Positions 44,479 to 55,602 of a stretch of DNA of 64,000 nt are shown here, one piece after another. The first letter of the stretch is position 1. Every line of letters begins with the position of its first letter. Origin of the DNA: Lagopus muta (lineage: Eukaryota > Chordata > Aves > Galliformes > Phasianidae); contig NC_064437.1 of assembly GCF_023343835.1 (NCBI RefSeq), positions 52,712,972-52,776,971 of the forward strand. The letters run 5' to 3'. The notes under the pieces were generated by a model. That model was not told where the DNA came from. It worked only from the letters and a program-made list of their open reading frames with translations, and did no database searches. The position numbers and the translations under genes are program-made.

Positions 44479-45300
44479 GAAGGTCTCCATCAGTTTCCAT
44501 GCAGGGTGCCCCACAGGGTGCACCAGAGCCTCACCACCCTCCTGTGGAGACGAGTCCTCCTCCCTCTATGGCCCTGGAGCTCGCTCCCAGGTACTGGATG
44601 TTACAGGGACCCACCTCTTGTCTCTTGTCTCTTTCCCCCTCGGAGGTCCCCCACCACAGGTTGCAAGTGTGGGTGCTGCAGCCAGGGGTGCTGCATCAGG
44701 GCAGATCTGCAAGGCTGGCACCTTTGGGGTGATGGGCAGGATGCAAGCAGGAGACGCACCCCCTGCAGGCCCCCAGCACCACAGGGGTACTGTATGCTGC
44801 AGGGAGGGTGAGGATGCATGCGGGATGTGTGGGCAGGAGGATTTGTGCCCCCTGCCCTGGCACAGGGAGCTGGCTGGGGATGGCAGGGAGCAGGATGCAG
44901 CCAGAACCTTTGGGGCAGCACACAGCGTGACCGCGCAGCACCATCATGCAGATGAAGTAACACAGGGGCACGAGGCCATGTCCCCCTGGCTTCAGCTCTG
45001 CTGGAGCACTGCAGGGCAAGCTCTTTCACTGGGGGTGAGGGGAGGCTGCGGGAGCCCTTTGGCACTGGTTTGGTTCTGTGGGAAGCACCTGGGACACCCC
45101 AGCAGTGGCCCCTGCCTGCAGTGGGTCTGGGCAGGGCAGAGCCACCGCAGGGGGCACATGGCACAGAGGACACCTGGCCCCCATGCCCCCTCCCACCCAC
45201 TCTGGACTCAGAAGCGGGTGCTCTGGTAGTGCAGCCTGCGGATCTCAGAGAGGCGGCTGTCCCGGCAGTACGCGTCCCTGCAGGGACCTCCCCCTGCCAG

Positions 45301-46829
45301 TCACCGCCCCCCCCCACCACTGCTGCTGCTGCTGGAGCTGCCACTGCTGGAGCTGCCACTGCTGCACCGGTCCTCATAGATGGAGATCTCGATCTGAGCA
45401 CTGCTAAGGATCAGCCGTGGGATGCATCAGCCATAGCCTCGCTGCCGGTGTCCCCCCACCCCTCACCCTCATCCCCCCTTATCCCAGAGGATACAACTCT
45501 CATGCCACGCTCCAGGGGGTCAGTGAGCAGCAGCCCCCGTGGTGCATAGACCTTCTCATTCTGCTCCTGGATATACTTGGAGATCTTCTTCAGGACCTGT
45601 GAGTGCAAGGGGGGCACTGAGCACCCTCCGGCCCTGGTTCCCCCCCCCCACCCCCAACCCTCCCACTTCCTTTGCCCTCCCCAGGGCATCAGCACCTTCT
45701 CGTAGTGTGTCTCCATGCAGAGGAAGATGAAGTAGGCAGTGGCACAGGCCAGGCACCCCTCCAGGTATGAGCTGCCCCCAATCTTCTCCGCTTCAGCATA
45801 GAACCCATTGAGAGTTTTCATGGTCTCCTCAAATAGCTGACGCTCAATCTGGGGCAGAAGCTGCCATGAAGAAATGCTTGGCCAGCAGCTATCCCCATCC
45901 CTGGGATGCCCTGGGGACCACCTAATCCTCTCCTTCCTTCTCAGCTGCTCCCTGCCCATTGCCCATCTACACCAAGAGCTCTGTGCCTCCATCAGATCCC
46001 CCAGTCTCCAGGAGAGATGGTACATACTCTGCCCAGGGCAGCAATCCAGAGCTGGCTCAGGGCCACACAGCCCCCCATACCCTCTCCCTTTTGTTTAGAC
46101 AAACCCCATAGGACTCTGAATATAGGGCACCCCCACGCACACTGCCAAGCATCCTACCCGGCTCTCCAGCTCTGGGGGGAACTTAGTCTGGAACTGGCAC
46201 GTGGTCCCATCGCTGTAGTCCCGCTGCACAAAGACCTTGGTGGCCAGGGATGCGCTGCGCCGCAGCTCCTGCAGGCTGTGTACCTGGGGGATTGCAGTGG
46301 GGTGAGCTGGGGGGATACAGCCTGAGGGTGGGGGAGGGGAAGGTCGCCATGCATCCCACTGTGGGTGCCATTCCCACAGACCCTGGCGTGGCCTCGTGTC
46401 CACGGTGGGACAAGGCCTAACAGTGGCACAGGGATGGTCCTCAGTCCTCAGCAGGATGCTGTCAGGAGGAGGGGAACAAGGGACTGCTTCTGTAGGGCTG
46501 CAGCAGCTGTGCAGCTAGAAGGGCTGGGATGGCATAACCCTGGCACCCTACAAGGCGCCAGGACCCACTCCAGCCTCCAGGCGTTGGAACAGAGCGGGGA
46601 TGGAGAGGAGGATGGAGGGGACAAAGGGAGGGAGTCAGACCCCTCATACTGCAGCCCCACATGGACCTCTCCATCAAGGACGCCCCACCCCAACCCCAAC
46701 CCCACGCCCCTCCAGCCCCACCGCGGGCACCTTGAATGCAGAAGGGCCCTTCTGTGAGTGTGGAACCCGCAAGGCTCCAGCCCCACCCCGCACAGCCCCG
46801 GGCACCCGCGCACCCACCTCCGTGGCCAT
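45301..46829 (-). CDS. GOLGA7B: GOLGA7B (Erf4-family palmitoylation cofactor), complete
   Basis: GOLGA7B is a golgin-A7/Erf4-family accessory subunit that stabilises the palmitoyltransferase ZDHHC5 at the plasma membrane. Five coding exons on the minus strand: 46829-46818 (12 nt, MATE), 46283-46158, 45848-45696, 45596-45495, 45393-45301 (161 aa; human about 167). Conserved blocks are [72 protein letters not shown] (hydrophobic, with palmitoylatable cysteines), [20 protein letters not shown] and EISIYEDRC. The C-terminus is a Ser/Gly tail ending in four glycines, three of them encoded by a run of nine G. The start is fixed by the short MATE exon as in human. Donors are consensus except GTGCTG after exon 3. 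Confidence 0.94.
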
Positions 46830-47110
46830 GGCGCTCCGTGCGCCCCGGGCCGGGCCGTGCTGCGCTGGGTCGGGCCGCGAGGGGGAACCGGAGCCGGCGG
46901 CGGGGCCGGGCCGAGCCGAACCGAGCCGGGCAGAACCGAGCGGGCGGCACCGGCGCTGTCCGCGGTGCTGCTGAGCCGCGCGGCGGAGGCGGAGGCGGGC
47001 CCGGCCGCAACGTGTGCGCAGCCTCCCGGCCCCGGGGATGGGCGCCCGCTGCTGCCTGCACCGAACCCGGGGGGAGCCGGACCGATCGGGGGCGGCTGTG
47101 GGGGTGTAGC
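46800..47110 (-). promoter_or_regulatory. GOLGA7B: GOLGA7B CpG-island promoter
   Basis: Very high GC and CpG surround the first exon and extend about 280 nt upstream of the start codon. No TATA box is seen. The 5'UTR probably lies wholly inside this island. Confidence 0.6.
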
Positions 47111-50100
47111 TAGGAAGTGGCTGCCCGGGGGTGCTGCGGCGTGGAAGGCACGGGGGTGATGGGGGGCTGCACCCCATGGGAAAGACACGGGGGTACTGGC
47201 TGGGGCTGGTCGTGGGGCTGGCAGCCCGCCCTGCCCGGGTACGTGGCAGTGCTGCTCTTGCAGAATTTGCAGCTGCAGAACGGGTGCCGCGAGCACAGAG
47301 CAGGCAGACATCAGAGAGGAGCGCTAACAGACTCTCTGTAATCTCTGCCCATTGACAGCTCAATTAGAGGCAGAGAAATGGCAAACGGGGAGAAAACAGA
47401 TGTTCTCCCTAGAGGAGGAGGGCACAGCAGGGGAGGGGTTGACGTGTGGTGGCACAGGGCCCATGCAGGGTGGAAGGGCAGCGAGCCCTTCCTCTGCACC
47501 TGTAGGGACACGGGCAAAAAAAGCAACAAGCAGTGGGTGCAGAGCCTCAGCACTGTGCACACATGTCTGGGGACGCACAGATCTACATCTGGGCTTGCAG
47601 ATATCCACACCTGGGGATATGTGCATCTCTGCAGGCATACATGCATACCCAGGTGCGTCCCAAGATGCCCCCACACCCATGTCCCTCTCTCACACTGAAT
47701 GTCACACCACGTCACCGCTCACCTCCTGCCTGGCAGTGGCCGTGCCAGTTGCCATGGCAATGTCTCGCCTGTGGAGAGATGAGGTTCACTCTCCCAAGTG
47801 GTGGAGAGGGGCCGAGAGCAGCAGGGGAAGCACAGCTCTCCCTCACACCCCCATGTGCATCCCCCGGGCTGTGCCCACCTGTATTCCCCCTGTGGGAACT
47901 GGGTTGGGTGGGAAAGGGCCATGGTTGGTGGCTGTCCCCTGGAGCTGTGACACTGGATGTCCCCTTGGGGCTCCATGCTGGGCCTTTCTTGTGGGCTTCC
48001 CACCCCCACACAGCCCCTGGCCCCACTGCTCTGCCCTCAGCACACCCAGGCCCTGCCAGATCCCCTGCCAGACTCCCCATCGTGGGCTTCTCAGCTGTAA
48101 CCAGATGGCCCTTCTCCATCTGCTGAGCCTGGGGGACTATTTTTAGGTTCCCTGGCAGCAGAGGCACTGCTCACATGGCTGTGGCAGGAGCTGCCTTTAT
48201 TCCCATTATTTCCTACACCTAGGTGAGTCGCCCCACAATCATGCCCCAGTTCCACTACCCTAATGCTGCTCTTGCTCCAATAGCAGCAAAAAAACCCTTG
48301 CCCTGGGGTCAGCCCCACACAGCCCACGTTTGTCACCCCCTCAGCAACCCTGCCCCAGAGTGGGCCCAGCACTCATACAGCAGGAGGAGACCTGTGCCCC
48401 CTCCTCATAGGGACTGTCAGTGTCTCTGCATCAAAGGGAGCACGGCAGTGCCAGCCTTGGCAGCTGCTTCTCACAGTGCTGGGGGGGGCTTTAATTAATG
48501 GCGGGGGGAGAATGAGCTCACTGCCCCACTGAGGACAATGGTGACATTTGGGACGTGGTGGGGAAGCGCTGATAACCTTTCCCGGGAGACAGCAGGTGTG
48601 CATGTGTCAGCATTGGGAGGATGTTTCCCACACTGAATCTAGGCACCCCAGCACTGCCTCTGCCCCATGGGCATCACAGGCCGTGGGACACTGCCCCAAA
48701 TTGCCCACAGCCTGAGGTGAGCACACTGCCATCCTCACAGAACTGCTCAATGAAGTGTGGGGAGCAGCACTGCCAAGAGGTCGCCATGTCCCCATGCATG
48801 ATGCCATCCTCATGCAAAGCAGTCCCCATATGGGCCATGCCCCATCCCTGCACTGCATGGGGCTGGGGGCAGGCGGGCAGCACACAGTGGCTCTGTGTGC
48901 TCACAGGATTTATGAGCCAGGGCAGAGCTGCCGAGGGCTGGGAGGAAGCCAGGGTGGCTGTGGCCCCACAGCTGTGCCCGGAGCACTGCCAGCTGCATTC
49001 CTGGGGCTGTGAGACAAGTGGGAGTGTGTGTGGGCGCAGGGCAAGTGCGTGGTCACCACTGCCTTCTGCCTGCCCTGGAAGTCTGCAGTCCCAGTGTCTT
49101 GGCCCCACTGTGCCCCCCTCCTGCCCTCTCCTTCTTCCTGCACCTCACTGTGAGGCAAACTGAGTGCAAGGAACATACAGCACTGCCTCTGGAAGTGCCA
49201 AAGATAGGGTCTGAGAGACTGGACACCACAGCATTGTGCCTGTGCTCCACTTCCCACAGCAGCAGGATTTCCCTTCCTGCAGCAGAGCCAGAGCCTTGCA
49301 CCAGTGTTATTCCTTGTGCCTTGCAGCCCCTTGCACAGCCCCTGCCAGCACTTCCATGGGAAAGCAGAGCAGCCCCCAGCAGGGCATGTCCCCTTACCGT
49401 GCCCCCAGGGCTGGCCATCTCCGAGGTCTCCACTGAAGAGGAACCAGCCCCCATGGTCCAGTTAGGGTCTCACTGCCGTGAAGTGTGACACAGGCGGTGG
49501 CAAGGCTGGTGGCTGGGCTGCTCAGAGTGACAGGCACAAGTGTTTGTCCTCCAGCCCACAGCATGGGCGCTGGATGGGTCATGGGAACAAGTGCAAGAGG
49601 AGTGCAGAAGGGACCCCTGGGGCAGAGACACAGTCCCAGGACATCTGACAGGAAAAGGATGCATGTCCTGCTGCCCCCAGCCCTGCTTCCAGGAAGTGGC
49701 TCAGTGGCTCTAATGAAGATATCGTGACAGATAGTGGCCCAGCAGCTGGCAGGGAGCCCCTCACTCCCTGACTATACCCGCCAGGGTTCATGGTGAGGCA
49801 TACTCAGCATCACACCTAGGCACCTTGTGAGTATCCCACAGGCTCCCTCTGCCCCCATAGCCCCTACCCCTGGAGCTCCCACTCCCTGGCGCCTTCTGAG
49901 CATAAGCCCATCGCAATTAGCTGAGCTACCCTGCCCCCAGATCATCCATCATGGGTTAGCTATTTTCTATCAGCATTTTTCTCCAGGCAATCTCTCTGCT
50001 CCTCTGACAGCCCAGTGCCTCCCTCCTGCTACCGGGCAGTCCTGATAACGGGTGGCTCTATCTTATCGTGCTCCCTGGCAGTTATACATTAGCAGTGCCA

Positions 50101-50960
50101 TCTCCGGGTCTTGGCCCAGGGGAGGTGAGATCAGATCCCAGGATGGCACTGAGCATCCCTGAGCACTGAGCATCCCTGGGCATCAAGTATCCCTGAGCTC
50201 TGAGCATCTTTTGGCACCGTACATCCACAGGCACAACAAATCCAGGGCACAGGCAGGACAAACAGGCTGCAGGCATGAGCTTGGTGTGTGAGGCTTTTGC
50301 ACAGCCCCATGGCAGACGGCTCCTGATGGGTCTGGGGGGGTGGTCCCTGCCCGGGGCAAAGGGCAGCTGCTATCGCAGCCCACACCAGGCTGTTTGCTCT
50401 ATTGCCCATTAACTGAGTCACCTTATCCAGCAAGCAGGAGCTGGGGGAAGCATGGGAGTGCTGACCAGGTCGGGACATTGATTGCTGCAATGGGAGGGGA
50501 TGCTCCAGATAACCCCTGCAGACAAATGGGTTTCTAATGGGGTCCTCATCCTGGCACCCCTGGCCTGTCTCCAAGGAGAAGAGGGAATGTGTACTGGGCA
50601 GGTCTCAAGAAGGCTCTGGTTCTTCCCATGCCCCGGGCACCAGAGAAAGGGCCTGAGTGTCCCCTCCCAGCTCTCTCATTCCATCTCAATGGTGAGCAAC
50701 TAGTTGGGGTGCCCCAGGATGAAGCAGGGTGACACAAAACCCAGTTTTGAGGCAAAGGACAGAGCGGAGACTGCAGGTGGCACTGGGCACGAGTGCACCA
50801 TGTAGCCTTGGGGTGATCCCCATAACCCTACTCCAAGGGAGGCACAGGGGTAGGAACCAGTGTCTCCTGTCCCCCAGGCAGGATGGGGTGTTGGTGAGCA
50901 GTGAGGTGCACCATCCCTTCTCGAGTGCATGACATGAAAGGGATGCAGAGCATCACCGTG
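47111..50960. other. GOLGA7B-SFRP5 divergent intergenic region
   Basis: No coding exon or RNA gene is recognised. A perfect MEF2 consensus (CTATTTTTAG) lies at 48137-48146. AT-richer patches with GATA-like and homeodomain-like motifs lie at 49900-50090 (CAATTAGCT, CTTATCGTG) and 50390-50435 (CCCATTAACTGAGTCACC, including an AP-1-like TGAGTCA). An imperfect GAGCATCCCT repeat lies at 50150-50215. Confidence 0.45.
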
Positions 50961-51162
50961 CACCCACCCTGCAGTGCAAGGGAGGGAGGGAGGGCGGGAG
51001 CACAGCGGGCGGCCTGGCGTGGGGCCGGGGGGCCATGCCGGGGGGGCCAGCAGCCACAGCAGATTGGCTGCCGGTGATGCCTGCGGGCTCCTTTGAAAGG
51101 GCAGCGTGGGAGGTGCTGGAGGAGCAGGCAGCAGCCGTGCGTCCCACTCGGCAGGCACGGCG
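50961..51162 (+). promoter_or_regulatory. SFRP5: SFRP5 proximal promoter and leader
   Basis: The 200 nt before the start codon hold GC boxes (GGGAGGGAGGGAGGGCGGG near 50981), an inverted CCAAT box (ATTGG, 51063-51067) and a TCF/LEF-type CTTTGAA at 51091-51097. There is no TATA box. The transcription start is not resolvable. Confidence 0.5.
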
Positions 51163-52905
51163 ATGCTGCGGGTGAGCAGCCCCGCGGGCACGGTGACACT
51201 GGCACTGCTGGCACTGGCACTGGCACCAGGCGAAGGGCAGCACTACGACTACTATGGCTGGCAGCCGGAGAACGTGCCCCGCGGGCGCTTCTACGGGCGG
51301 GAGCCGCAGTGTGTCGACATCCCGGCAGACATGCAGCTGTGCCACGATGTGGGCTACAAGCGCATGCGGCTGCCCAACCTGCTGGAGCACGAGTCCATGG
51401 CTGAGGCCAAGCAGCAGGCCAGCAGCTGGGTGCCGCTGCTCGCCAAGCAGTGCCACGCCGACACGCAGCTCTTCCTCTGCTCTCTTTTTGCCCCTGTCTG
51501 TCTCGACCGCCCCATCTACCCATGCCGCTCGCTCTGTGAGGTGGTGCGTGATGCCTGTGCGCCCGTCATGGAGTCCTACGGCTTCCCCTGGCCCGAGATG
51601 CTGCACTGCGGCAAGTTTCCTTCTGACCACGACCTCTGCATCACCGTGCAGTTTGGGAACAACCAGGCCACCCCTCCACCAGGTAAGTGGTACGAGCACT
51701 GCGATGGGTTGGGGTCGCGCACACATCCCTGTGCAGCCTGGGGAAAGTGTAGGAGCCCCCATCCCTGCTCCTCCAGCCCTAGGCACCCAGCTGCATGCAC
51801 AGAGCTGCCCAAGGGCAAGGTGAGTGGGTCGGCAGTGGGGTGCTGGGGGTGAATGCAGGACTGCGGGATTGTCACAGGGCTGTTCCCTTCCTCTCACTAT
51901 GTGCCATCACAGCCAAGAGCATCCAGCCCTGAGCGCTGCACCTGTGCCATTCCCACATCCCTGCAGGTCCCCTCGGGCTGGGAAAGGGATGTCATCTGAA
52001 GGCAGCCTTGGGTCAGGACCGGGTTGTATCACCTTCCACCCTGCTGCCACCCTCACCCCAAAGCATCAGCAGTCAGGCAGGGTCCCAATTTCCTATTCCT
52101 CTTGGGAAGTGGGTGCTGGAACACCTAAACATGTGGTGCTCAATGTCCCTGCGACACCTGGCACAGCTTCCCTGGGACAGAGGGGCTGCTCCCCTGCTGT
52201 GTCCCTACTGAGGTGATGCAGGTGACAGCCATCAGTGTCTGGTGACAGTGACTGCTCTTGCCCTGCAGTGCCTAAGATCTGCACCCAGTGTGAGATGGAG
52301 CACAAGGCGGATGGCATGATGCAGCAGATGTGCTCCAGTGATTTCGGTGAGTGCTTCCCTGATCCCCCAGCCTCCTAACAGTCCCAGCTGCCCCCAGACC
52401 AGCCCAGGGAGGTGGGATAAAGGGCTTTCCTACGCAGGGAAATCCCATAGGACACGCCCCCTTGGATCCTACGCACAGGGGATGGGGTGCACCATGAGAG
52501 AAGACATCTTGGGGGGACAGGCAGAACATGTGGGGGGGTCACTGGGTCCGTACTAACTTCACAGTGGTAAAGATGCGCATCAAGGAGGTGATAGAGGAGA
52601 ATGGAGAGAGGCGCCTGCTGGCTGCCCAGAAGAAGAAGGTGCTGAAGCTGGGTCCCCTCAAGCGCAAGGACACCAAGAAGATGGTGCTGCACATGAAGAA
52701 CACGGGCTCCTGTCCCTGTCCCCAGCTCGACAACCTAAGTGGCAGCTTCCTGGTGCTGGGACGCAAGGTGGGCAGCCGCCTGCTGCTCCTTGCCATCTAC
52801 CCCTGGCAGAAGCACAACAAGGAGATGAAGTTTGCTGTCAAGTTCATGTTTTCCTACCCTTGTCCCCTATACCATCCCTTGCTCTACGGGGCCGGGCAGC
52901 ACTAG
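51163..52905 (+). CDS. SFRP5: SFRP5 (secreted frizzled-related protein 5), complete
   Basis: SFRP5 is a secreted Wnt antagonist that binds Wnt ligands through a frizzled-like cysteine-rich domain. Three exons: 51163-51682, 52269-52346, 52565-52905 (312 aa; human about 317). The signal peptide is residues 1-26 (TLALLALALAPGEG). The frizzled CRD (about 40-160) shows PQCVDIPADMQLCHDVGYKR, MRLPNLLEHESMAEAKQQAS, CHADTQLFLCSLFAPVCLDR, CRSLCEVVRDACAPVMESYG and FPSDHDLCI. The netrin-like domain (about 180-300) has VVKMRIKEV, LGPLKRKDTKK, GSCPCPQL, GSFLVLGRKV and NKEMKFAVKFMFSYPC. The first exon encodes the whole CRD, as in other SFRP genes. It is divergent from GOLGA7B and convergent with ZFYVE27. 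Confidence 0.96.
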
Positions 52906-54060
52906 AGCTCTGTCCCAGGACTCCTGCGCTCGCCCTGCTCTGCATCCCCAGTTCTGCACTCAGGCTACGTTCAAGGAAGCCCTGATCTGCACCCAGGACC
53001 CCTGCAGCCCCCTGAGCCCCTACCTGCACGTAAGACCCCTGCTTGACCTCAGCTGCACCCCAGACCCCAACCCCGTGCCTCTGCCCAGCTCCCATACTCC
53101 TGCCCTCTGTGCCCACAGACTGCCTGCCTCAGCTCCCAAAAGTCCCGAGCTGCATGGCCCCAGCTCTCCAGCACCCTGCACCCTGGCCTAACCCTACTAG
53201 AGTAAATTATTTTGTCTGAGATAAGCCTGCATCCAGCTCTCTGTGGTTCTTGGGCTCCAAAACCTTGGGGCATCCTGGGGGACACATGGAAGGAGGGCAC
53301 AGTGCAGCTCAAAAGTTGCTACTCGATACCTGCTTCCAGCACCTGGGAAGTAACCATGGAAGGGCAGGGAAAAAGGGAGAAAGAAATCTGAGGGCTGGGG
53401 AATGCATGGAGTGAGGGTGGCACCAAGTGTAGCAGGGTGCAGAGCTGGACATCACACCTCTCAGCCCTGGGTCCCAGGAGTTCCTGCCCTGCAGCATGGA
53501 AGTGAAGCAGCCCCAAGATGGCTTCTAGGGGCACAGCAGGGTCCCCCTCAGCCTTGTTTACCCAGCATATTTTTGAGTCTGCTGCATTACAGAGCATCCT
53601 GGCAGGATATCCAGACACCAGGATATTTACTCAGCACCAGGTGGCCTTACACTACAGCTTCTCAGGGGGAGGTGAGGGGAACTGAAGCTGTAGGACACCC
53701 CACGCCTGGCTTTTCCCATTGCACTGCCCCACCAGCAAGGCACCAGGCACGTCCCCCAAGCAGGAATGAGATCTGTTCCTGTTCTATTGCAGGGCAGGCC
53801 ATAGCAAGCACCGATGCTGACAGTGGGATGTGCTCCTGTCCCACATCCAGCACAGGAGGGGGGCAGCAAGCCCCTATGACTGCCTGGGGCAGGTGGTTCC
53901 TGCCCCCTCCCTTCTCCACAGCCAGCATGGAAAAAAACTGAAAATTCAAATAGCGGTAGAAGGCATTTTCCAACGAGGCTGCTAAGCAGACTGCCATTGG
54001 AATAAACACCATCAATTATACCATTTACTGCACAACTCGAAGTACACAAATAAAACCCCA
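52906..54060 (+). other. SFRP5: SFRP5 3' flank with candidate poly(A) signals
   Basis: No canonical signal occurs in the first kilobase after the stop. AATAAA appears at 54001-54006 and about 54050-54055 in an AT-rich patch, so the 3'UTR may be about 1.1 kb. No exon of another gene is seen here. Confidence 0.5.
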
Positions 54061-54901
54061 CCTCCCACAGCTTGTGTTTATCTGTAGCCCTCTGTATTCT
54101 GCGTCATTAGCATCTTTCTGAGGAGCACTTAGACGTACACGGACATTGCATCCATCTCACCAAGTGTTTCCTCAAGAAAGACGAGTAACTTCTCCCTGTC
54201 ACCCACCACGAGATGAAATAACCTCCTGCCCCTCTGCACACTGCCTCCCCCACTACAGCGCCTTTGGAGCACACCCAGCACAATGTGGGTATGCCCATCA
54301 CTGCAGAGTTCAGCTTTCCCCACAATCTCCCAAGGGCAGAGCTCACTCAAGAGGCAGGTCCAGGGGCCCACAGCCATGAGGTCTCAGATTTGTGGGGAGC
54401 ACTGAGACCTGTGCCCCCATCCAGATCATACCTAGAGCAGTGGGTGACCCAGCCTGAGGGCTCCAGCTTTCCCCCCCACCACCCACCCTCCCCCCAGAAC
54501 TGCAGCTGGCTGGCAGGAGGCCCAGCCACAGGCACTCCCAGCTGCATGGCAGCCAGGGTCGCATTCCTGGGATAGCTGGGAGCTTTGCTGTTCAGCAGGG
54601 AAAGGTCACCCTTGTGTGCGTGGGCAGCTGCCAGGACCACCACCTCCGTAGGGCAGGGAGTGAGCCCAGCTGAACCTCATCCCTGGCCCAGCACGATCAG
54701 GCCCTGGCCCAGAGCAGCTCCACACAGCCCTGGGTACAGGGCAAACAAGACCACTGTGTATTACAATGAAAACCACAGTAAGCGAGGGAACCAGGTGGCA
54801 GACATGGCCACATATGAGACAGAGGAACCAAGGCCACAGAGGCAGCAGGTGATAGAACAGTATTTGCTAGGGGAAGACGAGAGCCAGCTGTGGGCAGGAG
54901 G

Positions 54902-54907
54902 TTTATT
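54902..54907 (-). terminator. ZFYVE27: ZFYVE27 poly(A) signal
   Basis: TTTATT on the plus strand reads AATAAA on the minus strand, about 700 nt past the ZFYVE27 stop. It is the best canonical signal before the convergent SFRP5 end. Confidence 0.65.
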
Positions 54908-55602
54908 GGCCATTCTCTATATATTAATCTGTAGTAGAAAGCAGCAGTCACTAAGTACAGAGCAGCACCAACTCATGCCTCTTCTCTTGCTGCAGCTGCA
55001 GACCAATCACACAGCCCAGCCCAAACCATCTGCCTCCCATGCTACAGCTGAATATGGGGGATAAGGGGGGAACTAAACATGAACACAGTGGAATCACAGA
55101 GTGATGAGCAGGATTTCAGCTGAGCCAAGACCAAGGATTACATCTCCTGGGAAGAGCTCTGACTTGATCCCAAAAACAGTCTCCCCACACAGCGCTCATC
55201 AGGGAGGTTGGGAGAAGGCCCTGAGGCTGCTCTGCATCTCCCAGGAGGTGGAGGTAGGAGCAGAAACAGGAAGGATGGCTCCTCCATCACAGAGCCAGGC
55301 CCTAGGTGAGCTCAGGGCAGAGTGCAGTCAGTGCCTCCCAAGCAGCTGCCAGGGCAACAGCAGCAGTGGGGCACAGCTGTGGGCAGTGCTCTGCTGTAGG
55401 AAACAGCTAGTGCTGCCCACTGCATGGTGAGGAGCCTGGGTCTGCCTTCAGGTCAGTGCTGGCAGGGGGAGCAGCGAGTGCTTGTGTCCTCTGGCAAGGT
55501 GGTACCACGCTGGGAACCAAGCAGCCTAGGATCCCCTGAGAAAGGGCAGAGCTCCTATTGTCCTTGGGCATGAGGCAACACAGCCCCTGTATGCTGTTTC
55601 GG

